Origin: Membranipora membranacea
Taxonomy: Eukaryota; Bryozoa; Gymnolaemata; Cheilostomatida; Membraniporidae
Length of the DNA: 64,000 bases
Assembly: GCA_914767715.1 (NCBI GenBank)
Contig: OU612070.1
Coordinates: forward strand, 18,650,025-18,714,024
Direction: 5' to 3'
Below, piece by piece: positions 12,001-21,680 of the stretch. Below the pieces are notes generated by a model. The model had not been told where the DNA came from. It was given only the letters and a program-made list of their open reading frames with translations, and searched no databases. Made by a program: the position numbers and the translations under genes. Position 1 is the first letter of the stretch. Each line of letters starts with the position of its first letter.

Positions 12001-14833
12001 ATGCCAAATTCCCATCAGTGTCACAATTCTTAACCTGGTTTTTCAGCATCTCATCAATTCACCTAAATGACATGTGAATCCAAGAAACAATCTGACATGA
12101 GATACTGTACCCATAATGATTAGATTGCAAAAAGGAAAATACACAGTGAAAACTACTCATCAGAACAGTGAGGGAAAAATAACGAAATAACTGTTAGAGT
12201 CAGTGAGACTCATTCCCACTAAGAACCCAAGTATCATGAGTGCTCTCAAAAGTCGGAGGCCTACTAAACAAGTTTATATCCTTTACACCATTGTCAACTA
12301 ATAGAATCATCTGTTGAAATCACTAGTTACACAAATAGCAAGCTATCATGGGGGTTTAAGAAGTTACAATCACTATTTATTGTTTACATAGAGGCTTGCC
12401 TATCCTAATGGCCCAATATGCCCCCCAGATTTATCAATGTTACTAAACCTATTGAATTAATTCCTGCCAGTATTGCCCATAATACCTACAAACATTTATT
12501 TACCACCACATAACATTATGTAATAACTAAGGTGAGCATGACCCAACCCCAATTCAAACTGTACCCAAGGAGAACAGTATTTTTAGGAGGAAAAAGTTGC
12601 GATTTCAGGCAAACTTAGAGTCTACGGATAGCCACTGCGTTACTTTATATAAACTCCATCATAAGCTTGCATAAGTTGGTGCTAGCATTCATAAAGTCAC
12701 CCCCTCCCAACCAGCTAAACGAAACTGTAGCCAATATTCACTCCTCTTAGGTAATGTTCATCACTTAAACTGCTGTGATCAACTCTACATATGACTAACT
12801 GATAACCACAGGCTTGACAAAACTGATAAACCTTGATAAAGCCTTCGCAATTATTTTTGTTTAGAGCAAATTGGATGTAATTGGAGAATTAGGGAGCATG
12901 ATACGGAGCTAGGTAATCAACTTCATTTTACGATGGTATACATTTCAGATGGTTTGTTCAAAGTTAAGCGGTTTTCCCAAGCTTAGCGACACCCACTGGA
13001 TTCAGACTGACAGCTAAATTAGGCCTTCAGGTTTACATGAGACAGGAAAACCTGTGAAATGATCAGATATACAAATAGTGCTGAGGTGGGAGTTTAAGTA
13101 AATTTAAGCGGTTGAGTAAACGATAGCAAGCCGTAAATCTCACTATTTTAAGCCTGTGTGAATTGGCAAACACTTCCTACCGCGGACACTCTACTAGAGA
13201 ATATCGAGTCGGCTGCACCCCAATTCTTTGTTTCAGATTTGACACCAACATATATGGACTGAACAATTTATTTGCACGCAATACTGAACTCAAACTAAGA
13301 CTTTTTACTCTAACCCGGTAATTCAAATTTTCCATTGTATATCTGACATCATCAACTTTTACATCCTGGTTACAATGGGAGTGAACCATTGTTCCGCTCT
13401 GACAAGGTCAGCAAAAAACAATGCACCCAAAAGCACAATAGATCACTCATCTGGGAAGGGCTGTCCTCTTATAGGATCTGGGATGATCGTAATGCCTGCC
13501 CTTACTTACTTTCTATCATTTCCTACGACATCAAGAAATCCTGGTTCTTCACTTACTCCAGGCTTATATTTTCCACACGTCACCTGTTTGTGTAGGGCTG
13601 TTAATAGAGTCTTTTCTTGATATGAGATTCCTAATGACTTGCCGACGTTATCTAAAATTAGACGAGAACAGGTAACATGATTGATCAGTCTGCACGGAAG
13701 GTTGCAAGTTTAGATCAGCTTATCGGTTAACATTAGACAATCAGGCAAATCCTAAACTAGCCCTATAACATCCACAGATGCTATGTGTTTATAGCTGGTA
13801 GGCAATAGATTCACTTACTTGAAGACTTTAATGTCTCCAATCTGATCTTATTGCTCTCACTAAATGAGCTTCTCTTTGTTGACCGATAAGTACGAGGCCC
13901 TAGCTGGGACCCAACTTTTCAAGGCCTATGGCGGTTATCTTCCTCTAGCATGAGACAGGTAAAGAACACAGTATGTGATGTTTGGCCGGCACTAAGGACA
14001 AGTAGATGGAGATTATAAACTGATCATCTGGAAAAGCTTACAGGGCCAGTACATGCGGAGGTTAGATGCTGAAATACAACCTAGAAGGAATAGATGATCA
14101 GAAATTAAGCTAAGCCAATGGGCTGAAGCATTCTGGGTATGGTTTAATATTACAAAAATACTCCCTAGGTAAACGTAGGCCTACTACCTATGACTATTGT
14201 ACATTGCTTTGCCTAACAACATTGCATTATATTATCATTTTATATATATGATCATTCATTACAATAATATAATCATACGGTAAGTCTATCTCTTCTAATA
14301 TTCTCCACCTTTTGAAGTAGTAATAAGACTAGGTATCATTAGGGTTAGGCCTACTCCATAAGCACTACTCTACCTACTACTACCAATAAATAAACAGACT
14401 TACTAGTTTAGTAGCTAAGAAAGAGATGACATTGAATCATTGAATGGACAGAAGCTAGATGGAACGGGCTAATTGTCAATAAGCAAGTTAGTTAACTAGT
14501 AAGTTTAGAAGTAAAGAGGTACCTGTAGTAGTGAGCAGGCAGGATCATGTAAACATACAAATATTAGAAGTCTAAGTCAAGTAAAGTCAACCACAAGTGA
14601 AGTGACAAAGTGACACTCACTGACACCGACTGGCTGGGAGAATTGGGGAGTGTTTTTTAGCTCTTACCTTTGTAGTACTTCATACACATTTTATAGAGTG
14701 GTTCCAATGGGATCTTATCATCCCCCTGGAGGCCTTCAGATGGCAGAGCATCACTGAGAGAGATATCTGCAAAGGAATTTTGGACATTTTCCATTTGTTT
14801 GTCCCCTTTTTCTTCTTTTCCTGGTGCTGACAT
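10..14833 (-). CDS. ACBD3: ACBD3/GCP60 Golgi acyl-CoA-binding and GOLD-domain protein, 9 exons
   Basis: Golgi scaffold protein. The family binds giantin and PI4KB and has an acyl-CoA-binding domain. Exons in transcription order are 14668-14833, 13510-13651, 11626-11766, 9446-9647, 8586-8678, 5439-5619, 2858-2991, 1295-1463 and 10-227. All have GT/AG borders and matching phases, and they sum to 1446 nt (481 aa; human protein about 528). The ACB domain lies at about residues 45-140 and includes [17 protein letters not shown] and DMSKEDAM. A charged, Gln-rich coiled coil covers about 145-250, and a low-complexity Ala/Ser/Thr linker about 250-310. The GOLD domain runs from about 317 to the end, with [19 protein letters not shown], an acidic [10 protein letters not shown] loop and the C-terminal YSLWRSK...YYRVYYSR. 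The ATG at 14833 is the first in-frame start before the ACB domain. The stop is 10 bases from the window edge, so the 3' UTR is not visible. Introns hold several foldback repeats. Identification is firm; exact splice sites are by eye. Confidence 0.95.
1129..1180. repeat. Short inverted repeat in ACBD3 intron 8
   Basis: GTTTTTATTGAGGTTT and AAACCTCAATAAAAAC are perfect inverses separated by a short AT-rich loop. It sits in an AT-rich stretch and is probably the core of a decayed foldback element. Confidence 0.6.
2658..2815. mobile_element. MITE with ATGTRTATCTCTGATT termini, inverted copy
   Basis: It begins ATGTATATCTCTGATTGATA and ends CAATCAGAGATACACAT. It is the inverted counterpart of 27738-27895, sharing the GTGAATTAATTCACTTAG block, CGACCCGAGTTC and ACATGTTAGGAA. 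It lies in ACBD3 just downstream of exon 7 on the minus strand. No transposase is present. Confidence 0.6.
3088..3196. mobile_element. TAGAMCAAGTTT-family foldback MITE with perfect 10-bp target duplication
   Basis: It lies just upstream of ACBD3 exon 7 on the minus strand. ATATTGGCCT is repeated exactly at 3078-3087 and 3197-3206. The right arm ends GGACCAAACTTGATCTA; the left arm has lost its outer 12 bases and starts AGTCCATTTGCCTG. The loop contains CCACTGGTCACGGCGC. Confidence 0.82.
3735..3890. repeat. Dispersed repeat, copy in ACBD3 intron 6
   Basis: Aligned with 56360-56545 through GAGGAACGCAAGG, TGATACATCCTGGAAAA, AATGCATCCTAGAGG and GTGTGCAGCGAGCTGCC. Short open frames across it are coincidental. 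Confidence 0.6.
5684..5870. mobile_element. TAGAMCAAGTTT-family foldback element with internal 21-bp array
   Basis: The left end is TAGACCAAGTTTGGTCC and the right arm is GGAGCAACTGGAATGCAGGT, ending TCTAGATCT. The loop carries four units of CGTCGCAGCCAGGGGTGACC plus A (5740-5823). The target duplication is not clear. It lies in the intron upstream of ACBD3 exon 6. Confidence 0.75.
5740..5823. repeat. 21-bp tandem repeat, four units, within a foldback element
   Basis: Four head-to-tail units beginning CGTCGCAGCCAGGGGTG, one with a single change (GAGG for GGGG). The unit is built from the element's own hairpin-loop sequence. Confidence 0.92.
9323..9420. mobile_element. TAGAMCAAGTTT-family foldback MITE, older copy
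   Basis: GATCAAGTTTAATCCAATTG with GCATTCCGGTTGC on the left and GAATGCAGGCA with ACCAAACTTGGTCTA on the right. The loop is shortened. GAGGTTTAC and GTGGTGTAC on the flanks may be a decayed target duplication. It is next to ACBD3 exon 4. Confidence 0.65.
9940..10015 (+). repeat. tRNA-like SINE fragment
   Basis: AGTTCAAATCCCGGTTGAG resembles a pol III B box, with GTGGGTCGGCGAGGCGCAAG upstream in place of an A box. It is diverged and short and lies in ACBD3 intron 3. Confidence 0.35.
10371..10572. mobile_element. Second copy of the GGGTCTTTCAATTA MITE family, in ACBD3 intron 3
   Basis: It starts GGGTCTTTCAATTAGAAAG and ends AAAAGACCCC. Read forward, it aligns with the reverse complement of 18523-18765, including AGCGATGCTT, AGCAAGT-like and CTCACTCTTGGTC-like blocks. 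No transposase is present, so it is non-autonomous. A C tract at the right end blurs the border. Confidence 0.65.
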
Positions 14834-14855
14834 TTTGCTCCACGTAATTACGAAA

Positions 14856-14867
14856 TGCGCAGGCGCA
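14856..14867. promoter_or_regulatory. NRF-1-like palindrome just upstream of the ACBD3 start
   Basis: The sequence TGCGCAGGCGCA differs by one base from the NRF-1 consensus YGCGCAYGCGCR and lies 23 bp upstream of the ACBD3 ATG. It is a rare GC-rich palindrome in AT-rich DNA. NRF-1 sites are typical of TATA-less housekeeping promoters. The call rests on position and consensus only. Confidence 0.35.
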
Positions 14868-16711
14868 AAGCATTTTGTAGTGAGTCAATTTGGCAATACT
14901 TCTATATATTTCCATGGCAACGTTATGGAATTTGGGAAAACCCAGATTGGAACAAAATGGGTGTGTCCAAGAAATTTCAGTACAACTCTTCTCAACAGGA
15001 ACTTACTATCAATTTATGAATAGGTACTCAATAAACATAACCTTTGATTGCAAATGGTAGAGTGCACAATAACTTAGGTGCTAATAACTGGGTGCATGTG
15101 ACCAGGGAGAACGTGACTTCTCGTAATGTAATAATTCTCCAGCACAAAATTACTTGCCGTCACACAATTTGTCTTAGCAATTTCATGTTCTCACACAAAT
15201 TAAACTGGGTTCAATGTTTCGATGAGCGCTACCAAATCTTTCAAGGCAGATGGGCTGTTTGTAAAAGGAACAAAGTCAATCCTAATCAAATTGCCTTCTA
15301 TGCAATTAATTTACGATCTGAGTCATGTGGTCAACTGTATTGACAACTGATGCTGCCGCTTGCTTTTGCTCATTAATATCATTTTCTTGTTGAATAAAAA
15401 AATGCAAGTTGTTATGGTGCTGTGGTAAGTTGGGCCGGCACTAAGCTCAACTCAACCCAACTGCTCACGAGAATCATTTTATCTAGTCACAATTAACTCT
15501 ATGCATCAAAATAGCCCCGAGGTTAAAGCCTGATTTGACATCAGACAATCCGAAGAATGCAATACTTTAATTCACAGGAAACCTTCGATTGATGGGCTGT
15601 AAGTAAATATTAGCTGTAATAAACATCTTTGCGATTTTTACTTTGGAAAGAGACTAGTTTAAGCGCTTAAACTAAAAAGAGACTGGAGGTTGACACTTGA
15701 AATCAGTAGTGAAACATAAGGAACTGAGCACCGAGCAGTTAGTTATGTTGATGTGCCTGTGGAAGTGGTCATTCTCATAATGTCTACAGCAGTGTCATAT
15801 TGAAAACCGCTAACAGTAAATAATCAGTAATAATCCATTCATTTTTATAACACCAAACCGAATTTTGCCGCATATTGACCATTTCCTTGAATAAATCACA
15901 AAGCTCTGCATATCACAAATAATAGAACAAGATCGATTTCAAAAGGCAAGTGCACAAAAAGAATACAATTACAACAGTTAAATAATGGCTTGTTTTGTCT
16001 GATAAAATCAGCAAATAAAAGGCTTTAGAAATCTATGTGCTCAATAAAGTTCAATGATATTTATTCAGAGGGCAGCAAATCACCTTTGTGTTGTGCAATT
16101 AATAATAAAAACACATTGATTATATCGACAATCTAGTTACCTGCGTGATATCGAATTGGATAGACAGACACGGTATTTAGACATCATAAGTTCAGGACTG
16201 AAGGCTGTATGCTGCCGTTCTTTTATAAGCGGCTGAGAGGTGAACTAACAGCTGACAAGGTGTAACAGATTTCAGCTCCCACCCCATATCTTATCAAAAT
16301 TTGTGTTTGACATTTGTAAGTAATATGAGAATGATTTTGTTCTTTCTGATTAGCAGCCAGTAGAGCTAAATCTTGTGAGCTGCTGATAAACACTTGACAA
16401 CAGGATTGTTAATCTATAGCAATGGAATAAAGGTTTACAACATAGAAGGACATATTGTCAAAATACTGTTATAGTATTAGTATAGTATAGAATTAGTGTT
16501 TGGCTGTAATGCTGCGATAGCTTCATTCAACTCTATAACATCTAAGTTTCCTTGACATGGATATGTAAAGCAATAACTTATTCCATAGGGCTAGTGAGCC
16601 TGCAAATGGGTGAGTTAGTGTTCTTCATTTTCATGCATGCCTTGTCACTGTCAAAACTGTTCAATTGATTATGATCCTTTTAGATTGCGACAGTAGACCA
16701 GAAACTTCATC
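14868..16711. other. Intergenic region between divergent ACBD3 and the repeat-protein gene
   Basis: This AT-rich stretch separates two divergently transcribed genes and presumably holds both promoters. I see no convincing coding exon, tandem repeat or mobile element. The open frames near 14.8-15.3 kb show no family resemblance and have no supporting splice structure. Confidence 0.5.
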
Positions 16712-19700
16712 ATGGCGATGTGCACATACAACCATAGAGGGGAGCTACAGATAGATATAAGTGATGTACCTAGATGTCCGAGTCCAGACGCCAAGAGAAA
16801 CTATCTGCGTAACCGCACAGGATCGATGCATATGATATTAGCCTGGACTGCAAAGGAAGACGGGGATGATCTCGATTATTCACAGAATCCCCGAATCAAA
16901 CCTGAAGCCGAAGGCAATTATGAGCCTCATAGAGGATCTCGCATGGAGAAGTAAGTATCAATTACTTACAGTGCAGTTCATTCAATTCAAACCTCTGGGG
17001 ACCACAAAAGTGTGTCCTAATTTAGTAGAGTCTGACATTAGATTGTACAGAGATCTGCCTGAAGGGACCAATTTTCCTTATCTGAATTACCAGAGTTCTC
17101 AGTTATTAAGTCTGAATTACCCAGCCTACACTGTACCTTTGATTTAAAATATAGAAGGTGTCCCCATAGACCTAATAATATTATTAAGTCTATGCGTGTC
17201 CCTCAACTTGATCAACTGTAGCCTGAGCCATCGGATTTCAAACCCTCTGATTTGGCACCCTACTGATTTTAACTCAACTCTGAGTACTGACTACTGATGC
17301 GCTATTTACAGCTGTTTAATCTGACTGATGAATGAGGATAAAAGTTTCCATTTACTAAGCGGAGGAAATTGTTTGAATAGTTACTCTTCCTGCCATTACC
17401 ATCTGTTTGGATTTGAATTCAAAGCCTGTGTTCTGTCATCTGGGATATATTGAAGTTGCCGTTGAAAGCTCAGGGAAACCTTTGGTAGCACTTGCCCGAT
17501 GATGCACAATTAGTCATTTTGAAGCCCCAAACCGATATGTTATTTTTTCTTTGCAATATGAAATTAACAATCTTAGGGCTCTGCTCAATATTCATATTGT
17601 TCGTCTAGAATTCTGACAAGAAAACCTCTTGGAAGCGGTAGAAGCAGTCAGGGAAGTCTGACAGCGAGGGAGCCTTATGTAGCTAGAGTTAAACACGAAG
17701 GAGAGGCCAACGCCGCCTTAGACAAGGGAAAGAGAATGGAAACACTTATAAACAGATACGCACAACCCCTCTCATCTCGGCAACAACCACGGGTAAGTTT
17801 GACAGCAAGCTATAATTCTTGACCATGTCAAGCTTGATTCGAATAGTGTTGCTCCAACTCTAGGGGGAGTAACTCAACATGCAGGCAACTTGGACGAAAA
17901 TGATAAATTGCCTTGAGAAGTTCTGTTCATTGGTTTATGTGTGTGAACATTCCCACTAAGAGCAAACAAATTTTTTCAAGACATCCCTAGCAATAACGAT
18001 TTCACAGGTTATGTTCTTTTATGCCAAGTCGTTTGGGAAATTGATGGGGGCCTAACAACAGAATTCATTGCCAAATAAAAGTATGTGAGTTTTTATTTCC
18101 TCATCAAGGTAAAACCTGAAGGAGAATCAAACGCAAACTTAGCCAAAGGAAAGCGCATGGAAAGACTTGTGTCAGAATACGGGCTTCAGACGCCCTCACC
18201 GCGTCAACAACCCAGAGTGAAGCGCGAGGCCGAGGCTTACGCGAGCTTAGATATGGGAAGGCGTATGAATTATCTGATACATGACACAAAGAAAATGGTG
18301 CAGTCCCCGAAATATGGGCCGAGAGTCATGGACCCTGGAGATCCTAATTACAAGTTAGACCAAGGTTTGTTTGAGATCAAATGTAATGGGCAGAGCTCAA
18401 ATTTGATCAATATTTAATGGCCAACAAAATCCAAAAAATTCTTACTAGCAGGCCTGTAGCAACATTAGTTTTCATAATTGTAGTAACAGAAACACCGACT
18501 GAGTAATTTTAACAAACTTGGTGGGTCTTTCAATTATTGGCAACAGCCAAAATCGCAATCTGATCGCTCACTCAGTTAGTGAGCTTTACCTACTAGGCTC
18601 TCGCTCCCAAATCGCTCCAGTCATTGATGAAACTATATATATTCTGAGTGAGCGATTTTGAATTGAATTTGTCTACTTGAACGACCAAGTGAGCGATAAT
18701 TTTGAGCGATATTATAGTGATAACTTGCTTTAATGAAGCATTGCTTTTTCTTATTGAAAGACCCCTTGTGAAAAAATTTAAGATGTTACAAGTGCTTCCT
18801 TTGCAATGCAAGCTGTTCCAGACTTATTAAACTGTGATAAAGACATGGTTGACAGTTTTCTTTGATCTGTCATCACGCTAGGTAAACGAATGGACAGATT
18901 GATGCACAATCATGGTAATCTAACTCCATCAGCGAGGGCAGCACCCAGAGTTAAACAGGAAGCTGAAGAGAACGCTGACCTAGATAAGGGAAAGAGGATG
19001 GAGAGACTGATCAATGAATATATGAAAAATCCTGCCAGTGCGAGACCGAATCCAAGAGTGAAACCTGGTAAGGTCAAGTTTGTGTTTTAGAGGGATTTGA
19101 TGAAATGTTTCCCACTTCATGAAATTCATTCCTGGGAGAACAGGCCAGTGATTACAATATAGGAGTTTTAACTGGTATGGCATTGTTGGAATTTCATAAA
19201 AAAATACCCTAAAAGATTTTTCGATTCCATGACTTACATTACACTGCTTGCTTCGCAACAATTGGGAATTAATGGAGACTTCTCATCTTAGACTTCCGGA
19301 AGCAAAAATTGATCGATCCTTGCTGAAGGAGGAGGCCCTGCCAGAGGTCCTGTTACAAAATCATTAACTGCTTGTTAGAATCACATCTTACCATCATGTC
19401 AATTAGGAATGAATCGGTTAGATAGAAATACCAAAGCAGTGAATCAGTGAAAGAATATCAATGATCTGATGTCCCGCTCTTTCTAATTTGAAAATCAGAG
19501 TTATAGATAGGGAAGCAAATCTGTTACACCCTTGTGAGTGTTACTTGGATGTCTGTTCACCATTATACTTATTTCTATTTTCTGGTTGATGTGGCTGATT
19601 TTCATGATTTCAGAGGCTGAGTCTATAGCAAATCTTGGTGTGAATGGCCGAGCATACTTGTTACTGAATTACTATGGAAAGGGCAAGGCTTCACCCCGCC

Positions 19701-19849
19701 CCGCAGCAAGAGTGAAAAGCGCTGCACAGACCACAGCCTATCGTGGGAGAGGCTCCATGAAGAATCATTTTAATCAAACGGGAAAATATCAAACGCAATA
19801 TATCCCAGGAGAACAGTCAAAATCATTTGAACGAACTCGAACAGTATGA
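16712..19849 (+). CDS. Basic protein of about eight degenerate 35-residue repeats, isoform with first terminal exon (366 aa)
   Basis: I do not recognise this gene. Exons 16712-16950, 17609-17792, 18109-18364, 18882-19067 and 19614-19849 have GT/AG borders and consistent phases, sum to 1101 nt and end at TGA. The protein is a chain of about eight repeats of 35-36 residues. Each opens with PRVKPEAE-like residues, then often DKGKRMERLI, then a Ser/Pro/Arg-rich spacer. Repeats 2, 3 and 6 fit the pattern best; repeat 1 and the last two are more diverged. No signal peptide or membrane segment is visible and the composition is strongly basic. Exon borders do not coincide with repeat borders, so the repeats were probably made before the present introns or do not track them. 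The start ATG at 16712 directly precedes repeat-like sequence and fits the phase. A cytoskeletal or axonemal role is conceivable from the basic short repeats, but nothing proves it. Confidence 0.8.
18523..18765. mobile_element. MITE with GGGTCTTTCAATTA-type terminal inverted repeats
   Basis: The element lies in an intron of the repeat-protein gene. It begins GGGTCTTTCAATTATTG and ends CTTATTGAAAGACCCC, which are inverted repeats. Inside it carries several GAGCGAT/ATCGCTC motifs. An inverted second copy lies at 10371-10572. Confidence 0.7.
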
Positions 19850-20470
19850 AGTATGCTTACAAATCAGGAACAGGTTTCTTCATGAACCGTGTCAAGATCC
19901 TGATTGATGTCTACATGTCTTTGCCAGTATAAATTGCACCTCTTGAAAATGATCAGGGGCTAAAGATTCAGTGCGCAGGTTTCATTATCTATGACATACT
20001 GAATTTTTTTTCAAACTGCAACACTGACAATCAAACGGAATGAGGCGATGACCCAGGCTCAATCAGTGTATCCGTCGTTCTATTTATAACATGTTATTTA
20101 TTTATGCTTTTCAACTGCTCTATAGTTTTGCTCAACTGTTGGTGCCGTTTAGTGTATCAGTTTACTTTTTCTGTCACTTAGATCAAAAGGATACAGGGAA
20201 CCCAATCAAAAAAGCCATCAAATCATCCGACAACCAACTATCTAAAAAAAATCAAGAAATGACAAAAATATCCATGCAGTCTTTAGGAGTTATTTTAACC
20301 TCTTGTTAGGAAGGACAACTTTGTACCTATTTGTATAATGTTTAGTTGAAAGCAATCTTTTTGCTCAGAGGCAATTTCAAAGGACCATAATATTATTTGC
20401 TGTAACCATTTTTTGCATCCACACCACAGAAAACAATCACAGTTTGTCATCATTTTGGATCCAATTACAG

Positions 20471-20706
20471 AGGCAGAGGCTACAGCTCATCATTCACACT
20501 ATGGACTAGCCCATGTTCTCATAAACTATTACGGTAGGATTAAACCCTCCCCTCGACCTGTACCAAGAGTAAAACCTGAGGCTCACAATACTGCATACAG
20601 AGCCCGAGGTTCTATGAAGAAGCACTTCACAGAGATGGGACGTAAGCAGCTGATCTATGAACCTGGGCAACAAACTAAGAAATATATGAGAACGAAGACT
20701 CTGTAG
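20471..20706 (+). CDS. Duplicated alternative terminal exon of the repeat-protein gene
   Basis: This exon is a paralogue of 19614-19849. Both are preceded by a good 3' splice site (ATTACAG here, TTTCAG there), both enter in phase 1, both are exactly 236 bp, and both end in their own stop. The encoded tails align throughout: EAES versus EAEA at the start, LLLNYYGK versus VLINYYGR, SPRPAARVK versus SPRPVPRVK, GSMKNHF versus GSMKKHF, and TRTV versus TKTL at the end. Since the first copy carries a stop, this one can only be used by skipping it, giving an isoform also of 366 aa. It could instead be a remnant of a decayed neighbouring gene, but the frame and acceptor are intact. Confidence 0.7.
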
Positions 20707-21680
20707 TAAAATTGAGACACTTTGTATCTTTAATGCCACAAATCTTGAGCTATCATATCTACAAGAACTGTTTTGGATATGGTCTCATAGTTCAGACCAA
20801 AAAATAATTCGGCCATGCCGTGTGACCGTGCACCCATATGACCTTGTGACAATGTCTCTAAAGTTTCTACAGTTTCTAAAAAGAAACAACTATCTAGTCG
20901 ATCTTTTTGCTCAATATTTCTTTCCCACATGGAAACTACTTTATACCTTAATATTTTTACCACATCTTCTCTTTTCAATCTTATTGTCTATTATGGTTGA
21001 AAACTTTGAATATATTATTGAATTGCATAATTTTTTTTATTAGTAATAACAGTATTCAAAAGTGTACAAAGATGGTCAATCATATCACATCATAATTTAT
21101 GATTTAGGGATTTGCAATGATAACTCTGTACTTGTGCAAACTGCAATCAACATCTACATTCCGGGCATAATCTGTGCATAATCAATGAACAAAAAGTTGA
21201 ACAACATGAGTGAGCAAATTTCACTATAGAAGATTTCGGTTAGAGCCGAATGAATGCAGCATATTGAAGGAATCAGTATTTGACAAGGGGAGAATTTAAA
21301 AAAAAAGGTCACTTATTTTAAGGATGGAATAAGTTTTTTTCACATGTCATACATTTCATTGGCATATGTGGTTATGTGACAACCTCATAAATGGGGGACT
21401 CACTCACAAAGGCAATGCTATGTGTGCTTGGTGACTATGGGAACGCTTTGGCAAATTGTCTATCAGTGTGCAATCAACGCTCATATCATGTGAAAAATTG
21501 GCTCTAGAATTCTGGGGCAACAAATTCGATTCACTGTTGCATATATCAACAACCGGCTAACTTCAGTCACTTCTCATAATCTCATCTGTTTAGTAGACGA
21601 GATAACAGTTTGGTCCATCGTGCCTGTAGAGAGTTGCATTCTTGACTGATCGAGGGGGAGCAACTCCAAATAGTGATAAA
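20707..21680. other. Intergenic region between two convergent genes
   Basis: AT-rich sequence between the second terminal exon of the repeat-protein gene and the LPAAT stop. It should hold the 3' ends of both transcripts. The minus-strand AATAAA at 21036-21041 is the clearest polyadenylation candidate. I see no exon or repeat. Confidence 0.4.
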
